Shown here piece by piece: positions 56,957 through 64,000 of a DNA stretch of 64,000 nt (position 1 is its first letter; each line of letters begins with the position of its first letter). The DNA is from an uncultured Alphaproteobacteria bacterium. GTDB taxonomy: Bacteria > Pseudomonadota > Alphaproteobacteria > Methylaequorales > Methylaequoraceae. A program made the translations under genes and the position numbers. The stretch is from contig CACNAV010000003.1 of NCBI GenBank assembly GCA_902618535.1, positions 62,001 through 126,000 of the forward strand, given 5' to 3'. The notes beneath the pieces are model-generated. The model did not search any database and was not told the DNA's origin. It saw nothing but the letters and a program-made list of their open reading frames with translations.

Positions 56957-57754
56957 ATGAGCACCTTAAGGATAATTTTTTTTTCAACACTCTTAATAGT
57001 CTTTTCTTTTAAAATACCATCAGCAAAGTTACTTTCTTATCAGAGTGAATATGAAATTAGTCTTGCAAATTCTGAAAAAATACGTTTGCCTGGAAAAACT
57101 TATGTAAACGAAGCTTCTGGTCAGCTTTTTATTGATTGGATAAATAACTGTCAGAACTCATGGGTCTCTAATCAAAGAATGATGACACGCTTTATAAATT
57201 CCCATGGTGTTGGAACAGTAAGTGAGATTAACTATTCTTTAAATGAAAAGACTGATGGTTCAGACATGGATTTTGTTTTAGAAGTTAAAGAAGATGCTGA
57301 ACTAGTTGAAAGAGTTTATGGTGAGGCTAGAATAAAAGATAGTTTGATAGTTAAGTTTCCACAAACCGACAAAGAAAACTTAAACTTTTCAAATGATGTA
57401 ATTTTTCCACATCATTTTCTTGAGGAGATAATTTCTAATCTTTATTCTGACAAACAAATGATTACCAAAAAAGTATACGAGGGAACGATACCCAACAAAT
57501 TTTTCAACATTTCTGTTTTTTTGACAGACGAAATTATTAAAGAATCCAACTTAAAACTTCCTAAAGAGATTAACAACAAATTTAAAAAAATTAGGATGTC
57601 TTATTATCAAGACAATGAGCAAACCCCGGTCTTTGAACAAACTATAAACTTAAATGATCAAGGTGTAGCAAACTTTTTTAGATATGATTACCCTGATTAC
57701 TCTTTAGTGTTGAAATTAAAAAAAATTACCTTGGTTAATTTAGATTGTAACTAG
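56957..57754 (+). CDS. EipB-like periplasmic cell-envelope protein (DUF1849)
   Basis: Homologue of Brucella EipB, a periplasmic beta-spiral protein needed for envelope integrity. Signal peptide about 1-23; the domain opens with LLSYQSEYEISLANS (family sHraiYdlsL), then ASGQLFIDWINNCQNSWVSNQRM. C65 and C264, the second-last residue, are placed like the conserved disulfide of EipB. 265 residues. The identification is by pattern and would need a profile search. It overlaps the convergent gene by 15 bp. Confidence 0.75.
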   Translation: MSTLRIIFFSTLLIVFSFKIPSAKLLSYQSEYEISLANSEKIRLPGKTYVNEASGQLFIDWINNCQNSWVSNQRMMTRFINSHGVGTVSEINYSLNEKTDGSDMDFVLEVKEDAELVERVYGEARIKDSLIVKFPQTDKENLNFSNDVIFPHHFLEEIISNLYSDKQMITKKVYEGTIPNKFFNISVFLTDEIIKESNLKLPKEINNKFKKIRMSYYQDNEQTPVFEQTINLNDQGVANFFRYDYPDYSLVLKLKKITLVNLDCN

Positions 57755-58465
57755 TTTAACTCTATTTTTGTTATTCAAACCATATTTTTTGATACTTCTA
57801 GCTAGCTTCAACTTTATTCTTTTATCTCTACTTAAAGAAATAAAAATGGTATTAGGAGCGGTTCTATTAATGACTACAGGACAGGTAATATTTATATTTT
57901 TCATTTTAAAATAGTTTTTAATTTCACTCAAATACATAAGATTTGTTTTATTGAATGATTGAAACTGAGTAAAAATTACTGTTTTTCTGTTATGCAAGTA
58001 TGACTCTATATCGCTCAAAAGAACATACTTTAATGATATTTTCTTACTTTTTTTATTTTTTAAAAGACCATTATCTGGGTCCAAAAAAATAACATTATTT
58101 TTTTTAAAAAAATTCAAAGAATCGTTCAACCATTTTTCTCTATTTAATAACGGTATTTTTTTATTATAAAAATTTACATATTTACACAAATGTGTATTTT
58201 TTGTGAAAGTGTTAATATTTCTAAATTTTTTAAATTTTAACATAACAAATTCATCAAAAATTTTCCTATCAATGTTCTTAAATTCATTTTTTTTTAGAAA
58301 ATATCTTTTTTCTCCATCTTTTTTATTTACCTCTTTTTCTCCAATTTTTTTTGGATCTACAAGGTACCAGTTGAGACCAATTTTCTGCTTAAGTTCACAG
58401 CTTAAAAACTTTAGAAACATAAATTTCTGAAAGTCATGAATGTCGCCTAAATACCTTTGTTGCAT
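57740..58465 (-). CDS. Uncharacterised protein with DPDNG motif
   Basis: 241 residues, no signal peptide or membrane helix, strongly basic. The N-terminus RYLGDIHDFQKFMFLKFL, the segment LNWYLVDP, a central VIFLDPDNGLL and a later strand-helix series (KTVIFTQFQSF ... NTIFISL) resemble a widespread family of unknown function found in bacteria and phages, whose members begin 'Y.GDi.DF.KY.LL' and carry 'FlDPDNGle'. The acidic DPDNG could bind metal. No neighbour indicates a role: eipB-like is convergent and amtB divergent. Confidence 0.6.
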   Translation of the reverse strand: MQQRYLGDIHDFQKFMFLKFLSCELKQKIGLNWYLVDPKKIGEKEVNKKDGEKRYFLKKNEFKNIDRKIFDEFVMLKFKKFRNINTFTKNTHLCKYVNFYNKKIPLLNREKWLNDSLNFFKKNNVIFLDPDNGLLKNKKSKKISLKYVLLSDIESYLHNRKTVIFTQFQSFNKTNLMYLSEIKNYFKMKNINITCPVVINRTAPNTIFISLSRDKRIKLKLARSIKKYGLNNKNRVKLVTI

Positions 58466-58590
58466 AAATTTTATACTATGATTAATTATTAGGCAGAAAT
58501 AATCGATTAAATTTACCTAAAAAAGTATATTTTATAAAAACATAAAATATTTATCAATAAAATCAATATTTTAATTTTTTATATATCATC

Positions 58591-58607
58591 TTGGCACTAT
58601 TCATGCA
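58591..58607 (+). promoter_or_regulatory. Sigma-54 (-24/-12) promoter for amtB
   Basis: TTGGCACTATTCATGCA matches the RpoN consensus TTGGCAC-N5-TTGCA with one mismatch in the -12 box. The invariant GG and GC are exactly 10 bp apart, as required. Transcription would begin near 58617, leaving a leader of about 36 nt before the amtB ATG at 58653, with the ribosome site AGGGAG at 58641-58646. amtB genes are classic NtrC/RpoN targets under nitrogen limitation. No clear NtrC dyad was found upstream. Confidence 0.7.
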
Positions 58608-58652
58608 TGTAATTGTGTATTAATTTATATTTATTAAATAAGGGAGAAAATT

Positions 58653-59996
58653 ATGTTAAATAAGTTAATTCATTCTTTGCTTCCAGCATTAGGTAGAAAC
58701 GCGCTAAAACTGTCTATTTTTTCTATAGTGTTAGCCTTTTCATTTAGTGCTTTTGCACAAGAAGAGGCAGCACCTGCTGTATCAGGTGAAGTTGCCTACA
58801 TTTTAAATACATTCCTATTTTTGGTTTGTGGTTTTTTAGTCATGTTCATGGCTGCTGGCTTTTGTATGCTTGAGGCAGGACAAGTTAGAAGTAAAAATAC
58901 TGCTGTTATATGCCTCAAAAACATTGGATTGTTCTCAATAGCAGGAATTATGTACTACTTGATTGGTTACAATCTTATGTATGATGGTGTTGATGGAGGT
59001 TATTTAGGCTCTTTCTCTATGTTTGATAGAAGTTCTGAAGTCGACATTGAAACTGGTTATGCAGCAGCATCAGATTGGTATTTCCAAATGGTCTTTGTGG
59101 CAACTACAGCTTCAATAGTATCTGGAGCTTTAGCAGAAAGAATTTTAATTTGGCCTTTCTTTTTATTTATAGCGCTTTTGACAGGATTTGTTTATCCAAT
59201 TGCAGGATCTTGGCAATGGGGTGGTGGTTGGTTAAGCGAAATGGGTTTTTCTGATTTTGCAGGATCAACACTTGTTCATTCAGTTGGTGGATGGGCTGCA
59301 CTTGCTGGAGCTATATTATTAGGAGCCAGAGAGGGGAAATTTACTCCTGATGGTACTGCTCAAACACTTCCAGGATGTTCGCTACCTATGACTACTTTAG
59401 GTGTATTCATACTTTGGTTAGGTTGGTTTGGATTTAACGGTGGTTCACAGTTAGCACTTGGTTCAGGTGCTGATGCAACAGCTGTTGCTGATATTTTTGT
59501 TAATACAAACCTTGCAGCAGCAGGTGGAGTAGTAGCATGTATGATTGTAAGCAAATTAACTAACAGCCATACAAATATCGCTGCAACCCTCAACGGTGCA
59601 ATCGCTGGACTTGTTGCGATTACTGCAGAACCACTTACTCCATCTATGGGCCAGGCCATAATCATTGGTGCCATTGGTGGTATAATTTGTATGTACGGTA
59701 TGAAACTAATGGATTTACTAAAAATTGATGATGTTGTAATGGCAATACCTGCACACTTGTTCGCTGGAATTTGGGGAACATTAGTTGTAGCATGGACTAA
59801 CCCTGATGCATCTCTATTTGTTCAGTTTATTGGTGTTATTTCTTACGGTGCCTTTACATTGATAGCGAGTTTAATACTTTGGTTCGTCATCAAATCTGTG
59901 ATTGGAATTAGAGCTTCCAAAGATGATGAAGAGTACGGACTTGATATGAGTGAATTAGGTACTATGTCATATCCTGATTTTACAAACAAAAAGTAA
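58653..59996 (+). CDS. amtB: Ammonium transporter AmtB
   Basis: Trimeric inner-membrane ammonium channel. A signal peptide-like leader (about 1-36, ending AFAQ) precedes eleven helices. Landmarks: GFCMLEAGQVRSKN, the pore-lining first His in STLVHSVGGWAALAGA, the FNGGSQLALG loop and the second His in PAHLFAGIWGTLV. 447 residues is typical. A strong ribosome site precedes the ATG. The usual neighbour glnK, the PII protein that gates AmtB, is not adjacent. Codon use is more G+C-rich than its neighbours, as expected for a highly expressed transporter in such genomes. Confidence 0.97.
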   Translation: MLNKLIHSLLPALGRNALKLSIFSIVLAFSFSAFAQEEAAPAVSGEVAYILNTFLFLVCGFLVMFMAAGFCMLEAGQVRSKNTAVICLKNIGLFSIAGIMYYLIGYNLMYDGVDGGYLGSFSMFDRSSEVDIETGYAAASDWYFQMVFVATTASIVSGALAERILIWPFFLFIALLTGFVYPIAGSWQWGGGWLSEMGFSDFAGSTLVHSVGGWAALAGAILLGAREGKFTPDGTAQTLPGCSLPMTTLGVFILWLGWFGFNGGSQLALGSGADATAVADIFVNTNLAAAGGVVACMIVSKLTNSHTNIAATLNGAIAGLVAITAEPLTPSMGQAIIIGAIGGIICMYGMKLMDLLKIDDVVMAIPAHLFAGIWGTLVVAWTNPDASLFVQFIGVISYGAFTLIASLILWFVIKSVIGIRASKDDEEYGLDMSELGTMSYPDFTNKK

Positions 59997-60013
59997 ATAA
60001 AAGCTCCCCATAT

Positions 60014-60043
60014 AAAAAGGGTCTATTTATCTAGACCCTTTTT
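60014..60043. terminator. Bidirectional intrinsic terminator between amtB and the LPG-synthase-like gene
   Basis: AAAAAGGGTCTA, a 6-nt loop (TTTATC), and TAGACCCTTTTT form a perfect 12-bp stem whose outer bases give a T run on both strands. It ends amtB on the plus strand and the minus-strand gene ending at 60023. The left arm overlaps the last codon and stop of that minus-strand gene. Confidence 0.85.
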
Positions 60044-61024
60044 AACCTTAAGGTCTTTCACAAAAAATATAAGCCAAGTAACTATCGCTGGGATACCAAC
60101 CAAGAATTCTCTTACTCTTCTACCTATCGCAACAGAAAAAGCAACAGAAGGACTCAACCCCACATAGTTTCCAATTATAACAAATGCTAGCTCTTGGATA
60201 CCAATTCCGGCTGGAACAAAAAAAGCAATTGCTCTTATTATTCCAGTAAAAGATTCAATTAGTATTACGTCTACAATTGAAACATGAACATTCATGATTA
60301 ATAGAAAAACATAAATCTCAAATGCACCTGCCAACCATCCAATTAGCCTAAAAAGGAGTGCTTTTAATACAGTACCTTTTCTCTTATTGAGAGAATATAA
60401 AGAAATATCTAATTTAATAAAAAATAAAATCGTTTTTTTATCTAATTTAATATTAAAGATTGAATTATACTTTCTTATAAAGTGTCTTAATAATCTCCTT
60501 TTTATTATAGAATAGAAAAATATACATCCGAAAAAGATTGTAATTAATGAGATATAAATATAATGACTGTAATTAGAATCTATTAAAGATGAATCTTTAA
60601 AAATAACTAAAAAAAAGCTAAATAATCCTATTATAAATAGAGAAAATGTAGCTAAAATTAAATCAGCAAAAACAGTCGAGGAAGCTTCATGAGGTGATAA
60701 TCCTTTTTTGATCCCTAAATAAATACGAACAAACTCTCCCGTGACATTTCCTGTAGGAAAAAATTTACCAGAAGTTTGAGCAATCCAAGTAATTATAAGC
60801 GACCAAAAGAAAGAAATAGATTTTTTTTTTAATAAAACAAACCATGTTAATGCATCAAAATATAAAGTAGGTATATGAGCTAAGACCAACAAATATAACT
60901 TACTTTTTTTTTTATTAATTAAATCCAACGCCTCAATTCCACCAAAAAAATCATAGACCCATTTAAATAAAAAAATTCCAAGAAATAAAAAAATTATAAA
61001 CTTAATATTTTTTATTTTTAACAT
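60023..61024 (-). CDS. Polytopic membrane protein, lysylphosphatidylglycerol-synthase TM / HpnL-like
   Basis: 333 residues with about eight membrane helices. The segment SGKFFPTGNVTGEFVRIYLGIKKGLSPHEASSTVFADLILA matches the central motif of the LPG_synthase_TM superfamily (YbhN, AglD, HpnL), whose members are proposed lipid flippases or lipid-transfer proteins; a late VPAGIGIQELAFVIIG motif is also typical. There is no catalytic GNAT-like domain of MprF. It starts directly after the PIG-L deacetylase stop with no gap, so it belongs to a three-gene unit with that gene and the glycosyltransferase. Confidence 0.8.
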   Translation of the reverse strand: MLKIKNIKFIIFLFLGIFLFKWVYDFFGGIEALDLINKKKSKLYLLVLAHIPTLYFDALTWFVLLKKKSISFFWSLIITWIAQTSGKFFPTGNVTGEFVRIYLGIKKGLSPHEASSTVFADLILATFSLFIIGLFSFFLVIFKDSSLIDSNYSHYIYISLITIFFGCIFFYSIIKRRLLRHFIRKYNSIFNIKLDKKTILFFIKLDISLYSLNKRKGTVLKALLFRLIGWLAGAFEIYVFLLIMNVHVSIVDVILIESFTGIIRAIAFFVPAGIGIQELAFVIIGNYVGLSPSVAFSVAIGRRVREFLVGIPAIVTWLIFFVKDLKVKKGLDK

Positions 61025-61774
61025 TTAAAAAATTTCTGAATTAACAATTTTTTTTATTACAATTTCTGGGGTATCTGAATCTACTCTTGGATGCCATGAG
61101 AAAAATGAAAATCTTCTGTAAAATAATTTTCCATGATGAGGCGGCTTAGTATAATCATAATTATAAATTTTTCGATAACATTCCTCATTCAAATGAAGAT
61201 AATTTAAGTTTCCTTTTTCAGAATTATATATTTTTAAAAATTTTATTTTTTCTTTTTTTTCTTTTTCTGAAAGTTTGATGGTGATCTCATTTTTGGTAGA
61301 TTTAACAAATTTATTACAATTTATTCGACCTTTTGAAAAATTATATTCAGCGTATTCATATACTTCAGTAATATTCCGTAACCTTGAACAAATAAAATTA
61401 CTTACATCATGATCTTGATGACCACCCTCGTATGCTGGGCAAAAAATAGTATCTATTTTATGATCTTTTACTAAAAGATTAATTTTTTCAAAAGTTCTTT
61501 CTATATTTTCTTTTAGTTTTCTGGTTGGGATATCTTGCTTAAAGAATTTTTTTATTCCTAAAAGTTTTAACGATTTTTTCATCTCTTCATCTCTTATTTT
61601 TTTTTTTTCTTTATATTTTTTTTTATTCCAAAACCACATTTCTTCTTTTGAAATAACACCATTGGTGAGAAAAAAAATAATAATATTTTTTTTTTGTAAA
61701 AGGTTTTTTATTATGAATGTAGCTCCAACTAATTCATCATCTGGATGCGCAGCAACAAATAAAATATTCTTCAT
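61025..61774 (-). CDS. PIG-L/LmbE-family deacetylase
   Basis: Zn-dependent N-acetylglucosamine-type deacetylase family, used in GPI-anchor, mycothiol, bacillithiol and some glycolipid pathways. Metal ligands are evident: AAHPDDE at residues 8-14 and the GGHQDHDVSNF motif. I start it at the ATG at 61774, which overlaps the glycosyltransferase stop by one base (TAATG); eight further residues are possible upstream. 249 residues is normal. The substrate is probably the product of the upstream glycosyltransferase. Confidence 0.87.
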   Translation of the reverse strand: MKNILFVAAHPDDELVGATFIIKNLLQKKNIIIFFLTNGVISKEEMWFWNKKKYKEKKKIRDEEMKKSLKLLGIKKFFKQDIPTRKLKENIERTFEKINLLVKDHKIDTIFCPAYEGGHQDHDVSNFICSRLRNITEVYEYAEYNFSKGRINCNKFVKSTKNEITIKLSEKEKKEKIKFLKIYNSEKGNLNYLHLNEECYRKIYNYDYTKPPHHGKLFYRRFSFFSWHPRVDSDTPEIVIKKIVNSEIF

Positions 61775-63003
61775 TAAGAATTCAAAACTTTTTTCCAATT
61801 TTTATAAAACACCGTAAAAAAAACATTCCTCCATGATGGACTGGTATTATATTTTTGTAAATTATATTTAATTTCTGAAATTTTTTTTTTTTCTTTAAGT
61901 AAACTATAAATTACTTTTACCCACTCATTTATGAGATATTTACTAATTATTATGCCATCAAAATTATGCCTAATTTTTCTACCGCCTCCATTAGGGGAAA
62001 CTAAACATAAGGCTCCACAGGATTTTGCTTCCAACACTACCTGTGGGCCAGTTTCATATAGGGAAGGAAAAACAAACAAATCACAAACGTTCATAAAACT
62101 TGCTACCTCATTTTGATTTAAATAATTTGTTATTATTAAGTTTTGTCCCCCGATTTTTTTACACTCATCTCCATGTATATCTTCCCCAGTAAGAATAGTG
62201 GTGACTCGAACCCCTTTTTCTCTTAAATTTTTATGAATTTTAGCTAAAAAATTAGCACCTTTTAGTTCATGAATTCTTCCACAAAAAAAAAGTATTTTAT
62301 TCTCAAGTGGAATTTTAAATTTTTCATAAAAATTTCTTTTATTTATTTTGATCTTTTTAAAGACCTCTTTATTGATACCCCGCTCTAAATTTACTATTTT
62401 TTTACTTTTCTTTATTTTTGAGAAGTCTTTTGAAAGGGTTTTAAAATCAATCATTACTTTTTCACAAAAATTAAAATATTTTTGAATCCAAATTTTTTGA
62501 TTTTCTGATATTTTTTGATGCAATTTGATTTTTTTTATAAAAATTGAACTTAAAAACGAGGGGTAACTAGAAAACATTTTAAGAATATAGTGTTTTGTAT
62601 ATGAAGGTGTATCAGTATGATAAGATGTTGTTAATGGTTTTTTCCAAATAAAAGAAGCTAATTTTGCAGTCTTTGACATTGAAAATAGTTGATCAGTTGT
62701 GTGTATTAAATCGTATTTTTTTAGTTCAAAAAAAAGAATCGGATTAAAAGGAAATAGATCTGTGTAATCAGCATCTATTCCAACTACTTTCAGTATTTTT
62801 GATGAAAGAATTGGTTTATTGATTTTAAAATTTATGAAGTTATTAAGTTTTCTTTTTTTCTTTACCTTACCTAAAAAAAAAATATCCATTTTTATTTCTA
62901 ATTTTTCTCTCAATAAAGACTCACATATTTTCTCCCAAAACTTTACATGCCCGCCTGACTTATTGGATAATTCTAAATCAACTAAAATTGCAACTCTTTT
63001 CAT
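61774..63003 (-). CDS. GT4-family glycosyltransferase
   Basis: Retaining GT-B glycosyltransferase, 409 residues, cytoplasmic or membrane-peripheral. The C-terminal nucleotide-sugar domain has FFCGRIHELKG and the E-x7-E signature in ETGPQVVLEAKSCGALCLV. The N-terminal acceptor domain includes TTSYHTDTPSYTKHY, like lipid-linked acceptor GT4s. It is followed by a PIG-L deacetylase (1-bp overlap) and a flippase-like protein. The sugar donor and acceptor cannot be told from sequence. Confidence 0.88.
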   Translation of the reverse strand: MKRVAILVDLELSNKSGGHVKFWEKICESLLREKLEIKMDIFFLGKVKKKRKLNNFINFKINKPILSSKILKVVGIDADYTDLFPFNPILFFELKKYDLIHTTDQLFSMSKTAKLASFIWKKPLTTSYHTDTPSYTKHYILKMFSSYPSFLSSIFIKKIKLHQKISENQKIWIQKYFNFCEKVMIDFKTLSKDFSKIKKSKKIVNLERGINKEVFKKIKINKRNFYEKFKIPLENKILFFCGRIHELKGANFLAKIHKNLREKGVRVTTILTGEDIHGDECKKIGGQNLIITNYLNQNEVASFMNVCDLFVFPSLYETGPQVVLEAKSCGALCLVSPNGGGRKIRHNFDGIIISKYLINEWVKVIYSLLKEKKKISEIKYNLQKYNTSPSWRNVFFTVFYKNWKKVLNS

Positions 63004-63004
63004 C

Positions 63005-64000
63005 TTAAGTTTTAAAAATAGCTGTTTGAAAAAAATTAATATAAAGAGTGATTATAATTATTGAGATTATATTTAAATATATACCCGTCTTGACCATAAA
63101 TTTAATTGTAAATTTTTTGGATGAATAAGCAATTGCATTAGGTGGTGTTGATATTGGCATCATAAAGGCACAACTAGCAGCTAAAACCATTGGAAGTGTT
63201 ATAAGAATAATATTCATATTAATTTCTGCTGCAAATGAAGCAAAAATTGGTAGAAATAAAAAAGTTGTCGCGGTATTACTTGTAAACTCTGTAATTAAGG
63301 AGGTAAAAAGTGAAACCAAAAAAATAATTACCCAGATTTCATAATTTTTAATATAATTTAAATTTTCAGATAAATCTTTCGCTAGACCTGTACTCACAAC
63401 TAAAGAAGCCATTGATAGACCACCTCCAAATAATATAAGAATATCCCAAGGTATTTTTTTGAACCAATCAGAGCCTAGCAAAACATTGTATTTTTTATCG
63501 CAAGGTATAATAAAAAAAAGAAATGCGCAGGTTATTGCAATGCCTGAATCAGAAAAATTGATACCAAAAAAAGAATTTATTTTACTTTTAAAAATCCATA
63601 AAAAACCAGTCAGCACAATCACGAATCCACTCACTTTTTCAGCGTTTGACAAACCTCCAAGTTCTTTAAATCTTTTTAAAATCATTTTAAGATCTAATTG
63701 TTTACCGTCATCTTTTGTGTTCATGGAAAAATAAAGCCAAAGAGAAATTAGAATTAAAGTTGCTATAGGTAGTGTGAACAGTAACCAATCTATAAAATCT
63801 ATTTGGTAATTATAGTTTTCGTTTAAAAAAGCAACGAGGATTGCATTTGGTATTGTTCCAATAGGCGTTATCATCCCTCCTATTGATGCTGAATATGCAA
63901 CAGCCAGAATAAGCATTTTTGAAAAATATTCATCTTCTCTTTTATTAAGAGTTGTATCAACTATAAACTTGATTATAGGAATCATCAATAAACACGTTGC
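63005..64000 (-). CDS. DASS (SLC13) family anion/sodium symporter, 5' end outside the window
   Basis: Inner-membrane carrier of the divalent anion:sodium symporter group (dicarboxylates, citrate, sulfate). The frame is open to the window edge: the residues before the first in-frame ATG at 63988 read ATCLL, continuing the family SNTATAAMLLPI motif, so that ATG is internal. Landmarks: GTIPNAI and the second repeat's EFTSNTATTFLFLPIF, followed by MPISTPPNAIAY. It lies 1 bp upstream of the glycosyltransferase. Substrate unknown. Confidence 0.85.
   Translation of the reverse strand, partial: ATCLLMIPIIKFIVDTTLNKREDEYFSKMLILAVAYSASIGGMITPIGTIPNAILVAFLNENYNYQIDFIDWLLFTLPIATLILISLWLYFSMNTKDDGKQLDLKMILKRFKELGGLSNAEKVSGFVIVLTGFLWIFKSKINSFFGINFSDSGIAITCAFLFFIIPCDKKYNVLLGSDWFKKIPWDILILFGGGLSMASLVVSTGLAKDLSENLNYIKNYEIWVIIFLVSLFTSLITEFTSNTATTFLFLPIFASFAAEINMNIILITLPMVLAASCAFMMPISTPPNAIAYSSKKFTIKFMVKTGIYLNIISIIIITLYINFFQTAIFKT

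Noticed and set aside
1-64000. Defence islands, prophage, insertion sequences or CRISPR arrays
   Set aside because: No integrase, transposase, Cas, restriction-modification or toxin-antitoxin pattern was recognised; no regularly spaced repeats were found by reading.

Overview
The window is a strongly A+T-rich (by eye around 70% A+T), very compact bacterial chromosome segment with about 60 protein genes, one tRNA, no rRNA, no insertion sequences and no CRISPR array. The gene order is that of an alphaproteobacterium: ftsQ-ftsA-(ftsZ missing)-lpxC-bamD-recN; yqeY-dnaG-rpoD divergent from carAB-greA-trxB; SDR-uvrC-pgsA-moaD-moaE; ybjN/proC beside a lgt-midA-pgeF-prs-rplY-pth-ychF run; petABC followed by mtnP. 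The extreme base composition, lysine-rich proteins, tiny intergenic gaps (only one reaches 281 bp) and 3' ends of convergent genes that overlap suggest a streamlined, probably marine free-living lineage of the SAR11/HIMB59/SAR116 kind. The clade is an inference and was not tested by any search.

Layout. 1-5.3 kb: cell division and envelope genes (ftsQ partial, ftsA, lpxC, bamD) and recN. 5.3-14.6 kb, minus strand: a tightly coupled metF - metH(homocysteine part) - metH(folate/B12 part) - uvrD - prmA - pepP operon. 14.7-16.3 kb: mlaA-mlaC lipid-asymmetry pair. 16.4-17.7 kb: a ZIP metal transporter with an inserted cyclic-nucleotide-binding domain. 17.8-22.2 kb: tRNA(CAU), rpoD, dnaG, yqeY. 22.3-28.1 kb: carA, carB, greA, trxB. 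28.1-30.2 kb: a panE-like reductase and an aspartate-type aminotransferase. 30.3-35.7 kb: uvrB, a pteridine-reductase-like SDR, uvrC, pgsA. 35.7-38.1 kb: molybdenum cofactor genes mobB-moeA-moaD-moaE. 38.1-42.3 kb: ilvE, a two-component system, proC, a YbjN protein. 42.4-49.4 kb: hldD, lgt, midA, pgeF, prs, rplY, pth, ychF. 49.4-54.5 kb, minus strand: cytochrome bc1 (petABC) in one run with mtnP-mtnA and a class II aldolase. 54.6-58.5 kb: hemF, a CCA-enzyme homologue, a small DUF6111-like protein, an EipB-like periplasmic protein and an uncharacterised protein. 58.6-60 kb: amtB behind a sigma-54-type promoter. 60-64 kb, minus strand: a flippase-like membrane protein, a PIG-L deacetylase, a GT4 glycosyltransferase and the 3' part of a DASS transporter.

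The most interesting points are: (i) ftsZ is missing from its conserved slot; (ii) mtnP-mtnA plus a fuculose-phosphate-type aldolase behind petABC looks like the methylthioadenosine 'DHAP shunt' rather than the complete methionine salvage cycle; (iii) the CCA-adding enzyme homologue has lost the first catalytic aspartate of its DxD motif; (iv) a CNB-ZIP transporter fusion; (v) a near-perfect -24/-12 promoter in front of amtB, with no adjacent glnK; (vi) a three-gene glycosyltransferase/deacetylase/flippase-like module; (vii) an uncharacterised protein with a DPDNG motif. I did not find a convincing entirely new multi-gene system; most of the window is ordinary core genome with unusual details.
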